In this document: positions 8,782 through 19,909 of the stretch, piece after piece
Position numbering within the stretch: the first letter of the stretch is position 1
Layout of the letters: every line of letters starts with the position of its first letter
Origin: Mycobacterium sp. SVM_VP21
GTDB taxonomy: Bacteria > Actinomycetota > Actinomycetes > Mycobacteriales > Mycobacteriaceae
Assembly: GCA_024758765.1 (NCBI GenBank)
Contig: CP101406.1
Span: forward strand, 558,001 to 622,000
DNA length: 64,000 nt
Direction: 5' to 3'
The notes under the pieces: generated by a model
What the model saw: only the letters and a program-made list of their open reading frames with translations
Told to the model about the DNA's origin: nothing
Databases searched by the model: none
Program-made: the position numbers and the translations under genes

Positions 8782-9786
8782 ATGAGCCGCAAGCCGCGTA
8801 TCGACCCCGTCCGCTGGCAGCCGCCGGGTTCACGGCCGTTGCCCCCGCCGGATCCCACACCGGTACTGAGGCTCGTCGAGATTCCCGGTAACGCGCCCGA
8901 GGACGTGGTCGCCGCGGCCGACGGCAGCATCTGGACCGGGGTCGAAGACGGCCGCATCATCGCCGTCGACGCGGCAGGCGTCGCACCACGGGTGGTGACC
9001 AACACCGGCGGGCGCCCGCTGGGCCTGGCCTTCACCCACGATCAACGGCTGCTGATCTGTGACAGCCACCGCGGCCTGCTGCGCTATGACCCGCAGACCC
9101 AACAGCTGGAGACCTTGGTCAGCGAAGTGGGCGGGCAGCCGCTGACGTTCTGCTCCAACGCCGTCGAATCATCTGACGGCACAATCTATTTCACCGAATC
9201 CACCAGCCGGTTCCACTACGAGCACTACAAGGGCTCGGTGATCGAGGCCCGCGGCAGCGGGTCACTAATGCAGCGAAGTCCGGACGGCACAGTGAGCGTA
9301 CTGGCGACAGGGTTGCACTTCGCCAACGGCGTGACGCTGACCGCCGACGAATCGGCCGTGGTGTTCGCCGAGAGCACCGGGCGGCGACTGTCCAAGTACT
9401 GGCTGACCGGCCCGCACCGCGGTTCGATCACTGCGCTGGTCGAGGAACTGCCCGGCCATCCCGACAACATCTCGACCGGGCGCGACGGACGGATCTGGGT
9501 CGCGATGGTCTCCGATCGCAACGCGCTGTCGGACTGGCTGAGCCCGCGCGCGCCGGTGTTGCGCCGGCTGCTGTGGCGGCTGCTGCCGTACCGCTGGCTG
9601 CCCGACCCGCAGTCGGTGGTGTGGGTGGTCGGCTTCGACGCCGGCGATGGGCGGGTGCTGGCCCAGTTCCGCACCGAGCACCCCGACTTCGGGCTGGCCA
9701 CCGGTGTGGTGGAGGCCGACGACCGGCTCTGGATGGGCCGGATCGCCGGGCCGGGTCTGGCGTATTTCGACGTCCGCCCAGCGTGA
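8782..9786 (+). CDS. SMP-30/gluconolactonase/LRE or strictosidine synthase-like protein
   Basis: A 334-residue six-bladed beta-propeller protein. The family segments are G.IYFTESTSRF, HYKGSVIEA, LHFANGVTLTADES and the blade repeat with GHPDNIS. Proteins of this class are calcium-dependent lactonases or esterases; the exact substrate cannot be inferred. No signal peptide is apparent, and the N-terminus is Pro-rich. Start ATG 8782, divergent from the HAB-mutase-like gene across 71 bp. The stop codon lies inside the first stem of the 9780-9836 hairpin repeats. Confidence 0.8.
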   Translation: MSRKPRIDPVRWQPPGSRPLPPPDPTPVLRLVEIPGNAPEDVVAAADGSIWTGVEDGRIIAVDAAGVAPRVVTNTGGRPLGLAFTHDQRLLICDSHRGLLRYDPQTQQLETLVSEVGGQPLTFCSNAVESSDGTIYFTESTSRFHYEHYKGSVIEARGSGSLMQRSPDGTVSVLATGLHFANGVTLTADESAVVFAESTGRRLSKYWLTGPHRGSITALVEELPGHPDNISTGRDGRIWVAMVSDRNALSDWLSPRAPVLRRLLWRLLPYRWLPDPQSVVWVVGFDAGDGRVLAQFRTEHPDFGLATGVVEADDRLWMGRIAGPGLAYFDVRPA

Positions 9787-9836
9787 AGTTAGCTTCACGC
9801 TCGGCGGCGAGGGTGAATCTAGCTTCACGTTCGGCG
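9780..9836. repeat. Second locus of tandem GCGTGAA...TTCACGC hairpins
   Basis: The first hairpin is AGCGTGAAG-ttag-CTTCACGCT (9780-9801), and a less perfect copy follows (GGGTGAATCTAGCTTCACG, about 9811-9829). The sequence family is the same as at 6149-6209. The first arm contains the TGA stop of the propeller gene. It lies about 80 bp before dacB1 and is likely a terminator. Confidence 0.75.
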
Positions 9837-9918
9837 CCGCGCTGCTGTAACTTCCGCCCCATCAGCCACAGCGTGGCTCCCCGGATTTGCCCCGCCGGTG
9901 CCCTACCCTGCACACACG

Positions 9919-11142
9919 ATGACTTCTCTGCGCTCGGTGTCAGCCCTGGTGGCGGCGGGTTTCCTCGCCACTGCCGCACCGCTGGCGACCGCGGATCCCA
10001 CCCCGGGCCTGAACGCCGGAACGGTCGGCTGCCCGTACCAGGTCAACACTCCACCCGCGGTTGACGCCTCCGAGGTTCCCCAGGCCGGCGCTCCGCCGCT
10101 GCCGTTGCCGGTGCCGGCCACCCCGGTCGGCGGCGAGGCCTTGTCCGGCTGTGGGATCGTGGCCGCACCCGACACCCCGCCGATACCCAGCGAGGTCTCC
10201 GCCGAATCCTGGCTGGTGGCAGACCTGGACAGCGGCGCGGTGATCGCCGCCCGCGATCCGCACGGCCGGCACCGGCCCGCGAGTGTGATCAAGGTGCTGA
10301 CCGCGATGGCGTCGTTGAACGAGCTGGACCCCAACCTGGTGGTGCTCGGCACCCAGGAAGACGCCAATGCCGAAGGCACCCGGGTGGGCGTCGGCCCCGG
10401 CGGCCGCTTCACCGTTGACCAGTTGCTGCACGGCCTGCTGATGGGGTCCGGCAACGATGCCGCGCACGCCCTGGCCATGCAGCTCGGCGGCTGGGATGTC
10501 GCACTGCACAAGATCAATACCTTGGCCGCGCGACTGGGCGGCCGCGACACCCGTGCCGCCACCCCTTCCGGACTGGACGGGCCCGGCATGAGCACCTCGG
10601 CCTACGATATCGGGCTGTTCTACCGCTACGCCTGGAACAACCCGGCGTTCGCCAACATCGTTGCGACCCGCAGCTTCGACTTCCCGGGCTACGGCGACAC
10701 TCCCGGCTACCAGCTGGAGAACGATAACCAGCTGCTCTACAACTACCCGGGCGCGCTGGGCGGCAAGACCGGCTATACCGACGACGCCGGGCAGACGTTC
10801 GTCGGCGCCGCGACCCGGGACGGACGCCGGCTGGTGGCCGTGCTGCTGCGCGGCACCCGACAGCCGATCCCGCCCTGGCAGCAGGCCGCGCAGCTGCTCG
10901 ACTACGGCTTCTCCGTCCCGGCCGGCACCCGAGTCGGGACACTGATCGAGCCCGACCCGTCACTGGTAGCGGCCGGCAGCCCGGCCGACACCCCCAACCC
11001 GCAGGCCATGCTGCTGGCACCGTCCGACGACACGGTGCCGGTGCGCGTCGGGGTCGGGATCTTCGGGACGGTCGTGGTGTTCGGGCTCATTATGGGTGCC
11101 CGGGCGGTGAACCGGCGCCCAGGCAGGGGCTCGGCATGGTGA
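9919..11142 (+). CDS. dacB1: D-alanyl-D-alanine carboxypeptidase DacB1
   Basis: A penicillin-binding low-molecular-mass serine peptidase that trims the terminal D-Ala of peptidoglycan stem peptides, 407 residues. It has a signal peptide (about residues 1-26) and all three active-site motifs: SVIK (SxxK), SGN in [11 protein letters not shown], and KTG in [13 protein letters not shown]-terminal hydrophobic helix (about residues 375-395) anchors it. The ATG at 9919 was preferred to the GTG at 9898 because it begins directly at the signal peptide. It is followed by a small membrane protein with a 7-bp overlap. Confidence 0.93.
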   Translation: MTSLRSVSALVAAGFLATAAPLATADPTPGLNAGTVGCPYQVNTPPAVDASEVPQAGAPPLPLPVPATPVGGEALSGCGIVAAPDTPPIPSEVSAESWLVADLDSGAVIAARDPHGRHRPASVIKVLTAMASLNELDPNLVVLGTQEDANAEGTRVGVGPGGRFTVDQLLHGLLMGSGNDAAHALAMQLGGWDVALHKINTLAARLGGRDTRAATPSGLDGPGMSTSAYDIGLFYRYAWNNPAFANIVATRSFDFPGYGDTPGYQLENDNQLLYNYPGALGGKTGYTDDAGQTFVGAATRDGRRLVAVLLRGTRQPIPPWQQAAQLLDYGFSVPAGTRVGTLIEPDPSLVAAGSPADTPNPQAMLLAPSDDTVPVRVGVGIFGTVVVFGLIMGARAVNRRPGRGSAW

Positions 11143-11531
11143 TCAAGGCTCTGCGCACGTTCGGCTGGCTCACCGGGCTGCTGCTGATCGCGCTGGGGAT
11201 CAGCCGAATGGCGTTCTCGCTGGACTCCATTCCCGACGGCCAGACCGTCAACGCGACCGTGGACAGTGAGACCCGCGCGGCCGGCGCCCTGCTGATCGGC
11301 TTCGGGGTCGGCTACCTCGAGGCGTTCCGACGCTCCCCGATCCCGGCTTCAGCCGTGCGCCTGCTGGCCGCCACCATGGCGCTGCTCGGGGTGTCCCGGC
11401 TGATGTCCATGGCCGACGTCGGCATGCCGCATCCGGCCTTCACCGCGGCGTGCGCCGTCGAATTCGCCGCGGCCGCACTGACCTACTGGTACGCCACCCT
11501 GGCCGAGCGGCGCGACTCGGGCATTCGATAG
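11136..11531 (+). CDS. Small four-helix membrane protein (DUF4345-like)
   Basis: A 131-residue protein with four predicted membrane helices (about residues 5-25, 47-65, 75-95 and 98-118). A conserved feel around [17 protein letters not shown] suggests the DUF4345 family, whose function is unknown. It overlaps the end of dacB1 by 7 bp and precedes the sugar transporter by 18 bp, so it probably belongs to the dacB1-sugI-nagA transcript. Confidence 0.6.
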   Translation: MVIKALRTFGWLTGLLLIALGISRMAFSLDSIPDGQTVNATVDSETRAAGALLIGFGVGYLEAFRRSPIPASAVRLLAATMALLGVSRLMSMADVGMPHPAFTAACAVEFAAAALTYWYATLAERRDSGIR

Positions 11532-11549
11532 CTGACCGCATCCCCTACG

Positions 11550-12986
11550 GTGAGCCAGATGGGCCGATTCGCCGAACTGCGCCGCTCCTCGCCGCTGGCG
11601 CTGGCGGTGGGAGTGGCCGCCGCCAGCGTAGGCGTCATCTACGGCTACGACCTGTCCAACATCGCCGGCGCGCTGTTGTTCATCGAGCGTGATTTCGGGC
11701 TGACCGAGACCCAGCAGGAGATGATCGCGACCGCAACGGTGATCGGCGAGATCGCCGGCGCCATGGCCGGCGGGTGGCTGGCCAACGCGATCGGCCGGAA
11801 GCGCTCGATGGTCTCGGTGGCGCTGGGCTACGCGGCCTTTGCCGTGCTGGGGGCGGCGGCGACGTCGGTGTCGACGCTGACCGTCGCGCGGCTGCTGCTC
11901 GGCATCACCATCGGAGTATCGGTAGTGGTGGTTCCGGTGTTCGTGGCCGAGTCGGCGCCGGCGCATGCCCGCGGCGCACTACTGGTCACTTACGGGCTGG
12001 CGACCGTGATCGGGATCATCGCCGGCTACCTGTTCGCCTACCTGCTGGCCGGTACCGGCAATTGGCGGGCAATGCTGGGCCTGGCCGCGGTCCCGGCGGT
12101 ACTTGTCGCCCTGCTGCTGGCGCGCGTCCCCGACACCGCTCGCTGGTACCTGCTCAAGGGCCGTGCCGCCGACGCGGAACGCACCCTGCGGCGGATCGAA
12201 CCGGGCGCCGACGCGCAGCGCGAGCTGGCCGAGATCGGCCGCACCCTGGCCGAGGAACAGGCCGGCGGAGTCGGCGTGCTGCGCGAGATGCTCCGGCCGC
12301 CCTACCTGCGAGCGACGCTGTTCGTGGTGACGCTGGGGTTCTTCATCCAGATCACCGGGATCAACGCGATCGTCTACTACAGCCCCCGGCTGTTCGAGAA
12401 GATGGGTTTCGAAGGCGATTTCGCGTTGCTGGTCCTGCCGGCGCTGGTTCAGGTCGCCGCCTTGGCCGCGATGGTCGTCTCGCTGGCGATCATCGACCGC
12501 GTCGGCCGGCGGCCGATCCTGCTGTCAGGGATCGCCGCGATGGTGGTGGCCAACCTGCTGCTGGTCGCGGTGTTCGCCGCCGGCGAGACGTTCGGCGAGG
12601 CACTGGCGGCGGTCAAGTTCGGCGGAGTGCTGCTGTTCACCGTCGGCTATACCTTCGGATTCGGCTCCCTGGTGTGGGTGTATGCCGGAGAGAGCCTGCC
12701 GGCCAGGATGAGAGCCATGGGGTCCTCAGCGATGCTGACCTCCGACCTGGTGGCCAATGCGATCGTCGCCGCGGTCTTCCTGACCATGCTGACCTCGCTG
12801 GGCGGGGCCGGGACGTTCGCGGTCTTCGGTGTGCTGGCGGTGCTCAGCCTGGGCTTCGTGTATCGCTACGCGCCGGAGACCAAGGGCCGCCAACTGGAAG
12901 ACATCCGGCACTTCTGGGAGAACGGCGGACGCTGGCCCGCCGAGGAACCCACGGCCCTGGTTGCTGACAGCGAGGCCCCGGCATGA
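11550..12986 (+). CDS. sugI: Major facilitator sugar transporter (SugI-like)
   Basis: A 478-residue MFS sugar porter with 12 hydrophobic segments. Family signatures are GYDLSNIAGALLFIE in the first helix, RKRS and a later GRRP loop motif, and PETKGRQLED at the C-terminus, the sugar-porter PETKG motif. It probably imports a hexose or amino sugar by proton symport. The start is GTG 11550 or ATG 11559, which cannot be separated. It overlaps nagA by 4 bp, so an amino-sugar substrate is an inference from context. Confidence 0.85.
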   Translation: MSQMGRFAELRRSSPLALAVGVAAASVGVIYGYDLSNIAGALLFIERDFGLTETQQEMIATATVIGEIAGAMAGGWLANAIGRKRSMVSVALGYAAFAVLGAAATSVSTLTVARLLLGITIGVSVVVVPVFVAESAPAHARGALLVTYGLATVIGIIAGYLFAYLLAGTGNWRAMLGLAAVPAVLVALLLARVPDTARWYLLKGRAADAERTLRRIEPGADAQRELAEIGRTLAEEQAGGVGVLREMLRPPYLRATLFVVTLGFFIQITGINAIVYYSPRLFEKMGFEGDFALLVLPALVQVAALAAMVVSLAIIDRVGRRPILLSGIAAMVVANLLLVAVFAAGETFGEALAAVKFGGVLLFTVGYTFGFGSLVWVYAGESLPARMRAMGSSAMLTSDLVANAIVAAVFLTMLTSLGGAGTFAVFGVLAVLSLGFVYRYAPETKGRQLEDIRHFWENGGRWPAEEPTALVADSEAPA

Positions 12987-14116
12987 GCGTCATCTCCGCG
13001 GGCGCCGCCGTGCTCGACGGCGCGGTGCACCGGCCCGGCTGGGTGTCGGTGACCGAGGGGCGGATCGCCGATTGCGGGGCTGGGCCACCTCCGGTTCGGC
13101 CCGATATCGATTTCGGTGACTGCGTTGTGGTGCCCGGCTTCGTCGATATGCACTCCCACGGCGGCGCCGGCGTCTCCTACGCCGAAGATCCAGACCGCGC
13201 GGCGGCCTTGCACGCGTCGCACGGCACCACCGGCGGCCTGGCGAGTTTGGTGACCGCCTCACCGGAAACCCTGCTGGCACAAGTGCACACGCTGGCTGCC
13301 GCGACCCGCCGCGGTGTGCTGGACGGCATCCACCTGGAGGGGCCCTGGCTGAGCCGGCTGCACTGCGGTGCGCACGACCGCGGTCAGCTGCGCGCCCCGT
13401 CCGACGCCGAGGTCGACGCGCTGCTGGTTGCCGGCGGCGGCACGATCCGGATGGTCACGCTCGCGCCCGAGTTACCCGGTGCTTTTCCGGCCATCCGACG
13501 TCTGGTGGATGCGGGAATCGTTGTGGCCGTCGGGCATACCGATGCGAGCTACGAACTGACGCGGCAAGCGGTCGATGCCGGCGCGCGGGTCGGCACGCAC
13601 CTGTTCAACGCGATGCGGGCACTGCATCATCGCGAGCCGGGACCGGTTCCCGCACTACTGTCCGATCCCCGGGTGACCGTCGAGCTGATCGCCGACGGCG
13701 TGCATCTGCACCCGGGGGTGATCCGGCACGTGGTGACCACCGCCGGCCCGGACCGGGTCGCGCTGGTGTCCGATGCGATGGCCGCCGCCGGCGTCGGCGA
13801 CGGCGTGTTCCGTCTCGGCGTGCTCGACGTCGACGTCGCCGACGGGGTTGCCCGGCTGCGCGGTACGGCGACGATCGCCGGCAGCACCGCCACCATGGAC
13901 CGGCTGTTCGCGACCGCGGTGCGACTGCTCGAGGCCGAGATCGGCGTCGAGGCCGCCATTGCCGCGGCAGTGCGCATGACCTCGTCCACCCCGGCGCACA
14001 TCCTCGGGCTGCACCGGGCCGGTGTTCTGGCCGCCGGACGTGACGCCGACCTGGTTGTGTTGGACCGGGATTGGCGGGTCTCGCGAGTAATGCGGCGCGG
14101 CTCCTGGCTCGGATAG
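12983..14116 (+). CDS. nagA: N-acetylglucosamine-6-phosphate deacetylase
   Basis: Deacetylates GlcNAc-6-phosphate to glucosamine-6-phosphate and acetate in cell-wall amino-sugar recycling. It is 377 residues. Amidohydrolase motifs are present: VPGFVDMHSHGGAG (metal-site His pair), GIHLEGPW (Glu ligand), VGHTDA (His), THLFNAMRALHHREPG (His) and the catalytic Asp in LVSDAMAAAG. ATGA overlap with sugI. Together with dacB1 and sugI this forms a peptidoglycan turnover unit. Confidence 0.93.
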   Translation: MSVISAGAAVLDGAVHRPGWVSVTEGRIADCGAGPPPVRPDIDFGDCVVVPGFVDMHSHGGAGVSYAEDPDRAAALHASHGTTGGLASLVTASPETLLAQVHTLAAATRRGVLDGIHLEGPWLSRLHCGAHDRGQLRAPSDAEVDALLVAGGGTIRMVTLAPELPGAFPAIRRLVDAGIVVAVGHTDASYELTRQAVDAGARVGTHLFNAMRALHHREPGPVPALLSDPRVTVELIADGVHLHPGVIRHVVTTAGPDRVALVSDAMAAAGVGDGVFRLGVLDVDVADGVARLRGTATIAGSTATMDRLFATAVRLLEAEIGVEAAIAAAVRMTSSTPAHILGLHRAGVLAAGRDADLVVLDRDWRVSRVMRRGSWLG

Positions 14117-14125
14117 GCTGCAAAG

Positions 14126-14413
14126 ATGAGCGAACCAACCGTCACCCACGACGACCAGCAGTACAAGATCAGCGTCGATGGCGAACAGGCCGGATTCGCC
14201 GACTACATCGAACGCGGCGATCAGCGGATCTTCCACCACACCGTGATCGACAAGGCGTTCGGCGGGCGCGGCCTGGCCAGCACGCTGATTGGCACCGCCC
14301 TGGCCGACACCCGCGCGGCCGGCAAACGCGTCGTGCCGACCTGCTCGTTCGTCGAGGCCTACATCACCAAACACCCCGAGTTCGCCGACCTCGTCGACCC
14401 GGCCAGCGACTGA
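14126..14413 (+). CDS. Small GNAT-family N-acetyltransferase (YjdJ/CG type)
   Basis: A 95-residue minimal acetyltransferase. The acetyl-CoA loop is visible in DKAFGGRGLASTLIGTAL (about residues 45-62), followed by the short segment V.PTCSFVEAYITKHPEF, hallmark of the GCN5-related CG family. It starts 10 bp after nagA and may be co-transcribed. Substrate unknown. Confidence 0.85.
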   Translation: MSEPTVTHDDQQYKISVDGEQAGFADYIERGDQRIFHHTVIDKAFGGRGLASTLIGTALADTRAAGKRVVPTCSFVEAYITKHPEFADLVDPASD

Positions 14414-14530
14414 TCATGACGCGGGTAGCCGTCAACAGCAGTCAGCCGCGGTCTACCGGGCCTACCTGGACGCTGCAGCCGAGGTGCGGGCACGTGACCG
14501 CCCACCGCCCGGAGTGACAGCCGGCGCCAT

Positions 14531-15472
14531 TCAGGCGCGTGATTGCCGCTGCCACCGATTCGGATCTGCTTCGAGGGCAGCACGATCCCAGTTGCCGCGC
14601 ACCGCCGCCGCTTCATAGGTGTCTTGCAGAAAATCCAGCAGCACCCGGTCCGGCTCGGGTGCTTGCCGCACCGCCTCGTAGGGCAACACGTACTCCCCCA
14701 TCTGTGTGCTGTAGAACGCTTCTGCGGGGCGGACCGGGTGATCGGCGAAGCCATCGGGTTCCGGGTAGGCGTAGGCATAGAAGCCGCCTTCGGCGCCGCC
14801 GCCCGGCCAGAACCCGCAGCTGCTGAGTTCGTGTGAGTAGCCTTCGACCATCACCCAGTCGCCGCAGTTGGGTGCCCCACCGGGGTGCGGCGGAGCGCGT
14901 CGGCCGGAGAATCGGGTGCAGGCAAGATCCATTGCTCCCCAAAAGAAATGGACGGGGCTGACCTTGCCGATGAAGCGCGACCTGAACTGGCCCAGCACGC
15001 GGTTCGCCTGCACCAGTTGCCGCCAGAACAGGTGGGCGGCCCGTGGGTCATAGGAGGCGTGCTCGACGTCGTCGGCGAACGGCACGGCGGGCTCGACCTC
15101 GTTGGGGTGAGACTGGATACGTGTCTGCAGGCCCAACTCGGCCAGCATCGACATGACCGTGGCGTAGAACTCCGCCACCGACTGCTCCCGCAGCGCCGTG
15201 GTCCGGGTCGCACCGGAGCTGGTTCGGATCACCAACTGGTGGTCGATGAAGTCGAATGCGATGTCGAAAACATCGCAGCCGTAAGGGATCGCCGACGTGG
15301 TGAGCCCTCGTGGGGTGACGTACAGCGTCACCTGCCACCAGTGGTTCACCAAGGGCGCGTGCGCCAGACGGACCTTGCCGACGATCTGAGTCCACATGTG
15401 CAGGGTGTCCCGGGTCGGACCCCAGTCCTCGACACGGAGACTCGGCCAGGTAGTTGCGGATTCGTGCGCCAC
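14531..15472 (-). CDS. DUF5996 family protein
   Basis: A 313-residue soluble protein recognised as DUF5996 by WPSLRVEDWGPTRDTLHMWTQ at the N-terminus, the central SPVHFFWGAMDLACTRFSGR, and a PEPDGF segment. Function unknown in the whole family. Start ATG 15472. It stands alone on the minus strand, with 117 bp to the GNAT gene (no recognisable terminator) and 98 bp to the yihY-like gene upstream. Confidence 0.8.
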   Translation of the reverse strand: MAHESATTWPSLRVEDWGPTRDTLHMWTQIVGKVRLAHAPLVNHWWQVTLYVTPRGLTTSAIPYGCDVFDIAFDFIDHQLVIRTSSGATRTTALREQSVAEFYATVMSMLAELGLQTRIQSHPNEVEPAVPFADDVEHASYDPRAAHLFWRQLVQANRVLGQFRSRFIGKVSPVHFFWGAMDLACTRFSGRRAPPHPGGAPNCGDWVMVEGYSHELSSCGFWPGGGAEGGFYAYAYPEPDGFADHPVRPAEAFYSTQMGEYVLPYEAVRQAPEPDRVLLDFLQDTYEAAAVRGNWDRAALEADPNRWQRQSRA

Positions 15473-15570
15473 GCTCGTCCTCCGTCCATGAGCAGTCGGG
15501 CAGACCGGACCGGGAACCAGACGGTCCGCTCCGTAATGCCGACTACCCGTTTCGGGTACCGGTCACACCG

Positions 15571-17507
<1,937 letters not shown>

Positions 17508-17536
17508 TCACGCCGGGATCCGGATGACCGCACCTG

Positions 17537-17560
17537 GTAACAGAGCGCTCGCTCTGTTAC
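17537..17560. promoter_or_regulatory. Perfect TetR-type operator palindrome
   Basis: GTAACAGAGCG-CT-CGCTCTGTTAC, with 11-bp perfect arms and a 2-bp centre. It ends 10 bp before the ATG of the adjacent tetR and about 45 bp before the divergent trpS start. Position and symmetry fit autoregulation by the TetR protein. Confidence 0.8.
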
Positions 17561-17570
17561 GGTGACGGCC

Positions 17571-18236
17571 ATGCCCCGCCCGCGCGTGTACGACCCCGAG
17601 CAGGTGCTCGACGCCGTGGAGACGCTTGCCGCACGGTCCGGCCCCGCCGCGGTGACCATTCGCGCCATCGGGGAGGCCACCGGTGCCTCCAACGGTGCGG
17701 TCTACCACGGGTTCGGCTCGCGGGCCGGGCTGGTTGCCGCCGCCTGGCTGCGGGCCGCCCGGCGGTTCCTGGCGGTGCAGGGCGAGCTGGTGGACGCGGT
17801 CTCAGACCCACTCGAGGCGGTGGTTGCCGCCGCCGACGCTCCGGTGGCGTTCGCGCAGCGTCATCCCGACGCCTGCAAGCTGCTGTTCGCGATCCGGCGC
17901 GACGAATTGCCCGACGACGACCTGTCTCCGGAACTGGCCGAGCGGCTCCGCGGCGCCGACGCCGAGCTGGTCGGCTTGCTCATCGGGCTCGCGGAGGCCC
18001 TGTGGCAGCGCCGCGACGCCGCCGCCGTCGACACCATCACCACCTGCGTCGTCGATCTACCCACCGCTATCGTGCTCAGCCGGAACCGGTTGGGCTGCAA
18101 CATCGCCCGCGCCCACCTGCACGCGGCGGTCCGCGCCGTACTGTCGGTCGGGCCACCCCCGGCGGTTCAGCGAGGCTCGACGGAGGAGAGCCGAAGTTGG
18201 GGCCGCCGCATGAATCAGAAAGGATCCACCCCATGA
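17571..18236 (+). CDS. TetR-family transcriptional regulator
   Basis: A 221-residue repressor. The N-terminal helix-turn-helix is visible as TIRAIGEATGASNGAVYHGFGSR (about residues 26-48), followed by a helical ligand domain. The ATG 17571 was chosen over GTG 17562 because the protein begins MPRPRVYDPEQVLDAV. The last 25 or so codons run through a 50-nt repeat also found at 49761, so the C-terminal tail is repeat-encoded. ATGA overlap with the enoyl-CoA hydratase suggests joint control of acyl-CoA metabolism. Confidence 0.9.
   Translation: MPRPRVYDPEQVLDAVETLAARSGPAAVTIRAIGEATGASNGAVYHGFGSRAGLVAAAWLRAARRFLAVQGELVDAVSDPLEAVVAAADAPVAFAQRHPDACKLLFAIRRDELPDDDLSPELAERLRGADAELVGLLIGLAEALWQRRDAAAVDTITTCVVDLPTAIVLSRNRLGCNIARAHLHAAVRAVLSVGPPPAVQRGSTEESRSWGRRMNQKGSTP
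18161..18210 (+). repeat. 50-nt dispersed repeat, copy 1
   Basis: This segment, from GGCGGTT through CTCGACGGAGGAGAGCCGAAG to CCGCCGCA, aligns with 49761-49808 at roughly 44 of 50 positions. It lies at the 3' end of tetR and carries a strong GGAGGAG Shine-Dalgarno-like core about 45 nt before the enoyl-CoA hydratase start. Confidence 0.7.
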
Positions 18237-18892
18237 ACCTGACCTATGACGACACGATCGCCGTACTGGACCTCGGTGATGACGAAAACCGGTTCTCCCC
18301 GGACTTCCTCGACGAGATCAATCGCGTGCTCGACGACGTGCTGGCCGCCAACGCCAAGGGGAAGGCCCACGGCCTGGTCACCACCGCGGGCGGCAAGTTC
18401 TACACCAACGGCCTGGACCTGGACTGGCTGATGGCCAACGGCGACCGCACCGACTGGTACGTCGGCCGGGTGCACGCCCTGCTCGCGCGGGTGCTGACAC
18501 TGCCAATTCCGACCGCGGCGGCCGTGGTCGGCCACGCGTTCGGGGCCGGCGCCATGCTGGCGATCGCCCACGACTTCCGTGTCATGCGCGCCGACCGCGG
18601 CTTCTTCTGCTTCCCCGAGGTCGACATCCGGATTCCGTTCACCGCGGGGATGACCGCGTTGATCCAGGCCAAGCTCACTCCGCAGGCTCAGGTGGCGTCG
18701 ATGACGACCGGCCGCCGATTCGGCGGGGTGGACGCCGCGACCTTCGGCATCGTGGACACCACCGCCCCCGAGGGAGCGGTGACTCCGACCGCGACCGAGT
18801 TGCTGCGGCCGCTGGCCGGCAAGGACTCGGGCACGCTGGGCGCAATCAAGGACGCCATGTTCGGCCCGGCGGTGGCGGCGCTGGGCGGTTGA
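18233..18892 (+). CDS. Enoyl-CoA hydratase/isomerase family protein
   Basis: A crotonase-fold protein of 219 residues, shorter than typical hydratases (about 260) and similar in length to plant/peroxisomal delta3-delta2-enoyl-CoA isomerase-like proteins. The oxyanion-hole segments are visible: GGKFYTNGLDLDWL (about residues 52-65) and VVGHAFGAGAMLAIAHDFRVM (about 97-117). A Glu lies in FPEVDIRIPF. Start ATG 18233 inside the tetR stop. It is likely the target of the adjacent TetR. The reaction (hydration or isomerisation) is not resolved. Confidence 0.88.
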   Translation: MNLTYDDTIAVLDLGDDENRFSPDFLDEINRVLDDVLAANAKGKAHGLVTTAGGKFYTNGLDLDWLMANGDRTDWYVGRVHALLARVLTLPIPTAAAVVGHAFGAGAMLAIAHDFRVMRADRGFFCFPEVDIRIPFTAGMTALIQAKLTPQAQVASMTTGRRFGGVDAATFGIVDTTAPEGAVTPTATELLRPLAGKDSGTLGAIKDAMFGPAVAALGG

Positions 18893-19066
18893 GCCACACC
18901 CGTCCCACCTGTCACCGGAGGGCGGGGGCATGTCTGTTGCCCGCCTGTGAGCGACAATTCAGTCCGTGCACGCCAAACCCGCCGCCGGCAGCGCTGACTT
19001 AACGGGTGTTGTCGCGCAAAGGTGGGCAACTCTTCTATGCCCTCCCCCGCGTGGCGGGTGTGACGG

Positions 19067-19909
19067 ATGAGGACGAGGGCCGACCGGTGCCCGGGCGTAC
19101 TGCGCCCCTGGGCGGCCGACGACGGACTGCTGGTGCGGCTGCGGCTGGTCGGCGGCCGGCTGCCGGCCGCCTCGCTGGCCCGCTTGCTGCAAGTCAGCGC
19201 CGAGTTCGCCGACGGCTCGGTGTACCTGACCAAGCGGGCCAACCTGCAGTTGCGCGGGTTGGCCGATCACGGCGGTGCCCTCGCCCCCAACGCGGTGGCC
19301 GCCCTGGAGTCGACCGGGCTGTTGCCGTCGCCTAGCCACGAACTGGTCCGCAACATCCTGGTCTCGCCGCAGACCGGCTATGCCGGTGGGCGGGCGGACC
19401 TGCGCCCGGTGGCGGCGGGACTGGATGCACTGCTGTGTGCCGATCCGCGACTCGCTCGGCTGCCCGGTCGCTTCCTGTTCGTGCTCGACGACGGCCGCGG
19501 CGACCTGATCGATCGGCAGAGCGACGCCGGCCTGGTGGCGCTCAGTGACACCGAGGCACAGCTGCGAGTCGGTGACGACTGGGGCGATGTGGTGAACATT
19601 GCCGACGCCGCCGCACAGCTGGCCGTCCTGGCGGCGTCGTTCCAGGCCGCCCGCGGCGAGCAACCGGACGCGCCCTGGCACATCCGCGAACTGTCCCGCC
19701 CGTTGGCGCCGGTCCAAGCCGCCGACCCGCGCGTCCCGGCCCCGTCGGGTCCGTTACCGTTCGGCAGCGTGCCCGGCGGCACCCACATGCAGGTCCCCGA
19801 CGGCGTGCTAACGGCGGACCACGGGCGATTGCTGAGGGAGCACACCGAGCTCGTGGTGACGCCGTGGCAGGGTGTCTTCATCCCTCAAGCCCAGGAGGCG
19901 AACCGGTGA
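19067..19909 (+). CDS. cobG: CobG-like precorrin-3B synthase, C-terminally short
   Basis: CobG hydroxylates precorrin-3A at C20 before ring contraction in aerobic B12 synthesis, using a [4Fe-4S] cluster within a sulfite/nitrite-reductase-like fold. The N-terminal half is clear: CPGVLRPW, LTKRANLQLRGL and LLPSPSHELVRNIL. The protein is only 280 residues against about 360 in M. tuberculosis, and ends at VVTPWQGVFIP. The family's following segment with the cluster cysteines is absent, and cobH starts at once (GTGA), so no frameshift can hide it. Either it is inactive or it works differently. The 174 bp upstream show no cobalamin riboswitch. Confidence 0.8.
   Translation: MRTRADRCPGVLRPWAADDGLLVRLRLVGGRLPAASLARLLQVSAEFADGSVYLTKRANLQLRGLADHGGALAPNAVAALESTGLLPSPSHELVRNILVSPQTGYAGGRADLRPVAAGLDALLCADPRLARLPGRFLFVLDDGRGDLIDRQSDAGLVALSDTEAQLRVGDDWGDVVNIADAAAQLAVLAASFQAARGEQPDAPWHIRELSRPLAPVQAADPRVPAPSGPLPFGSVPGGTHMQVPDGVLTADHGRLLREHTELVVTPWQGVFIPQAQEANR

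Noticed and set aside
18893..19066. A cobalamin riboswitch before cobG
   Set aside because: No GCCGGTG-AATCCGG core, no GCCACTG element and no GAGnCAGGA element were found.
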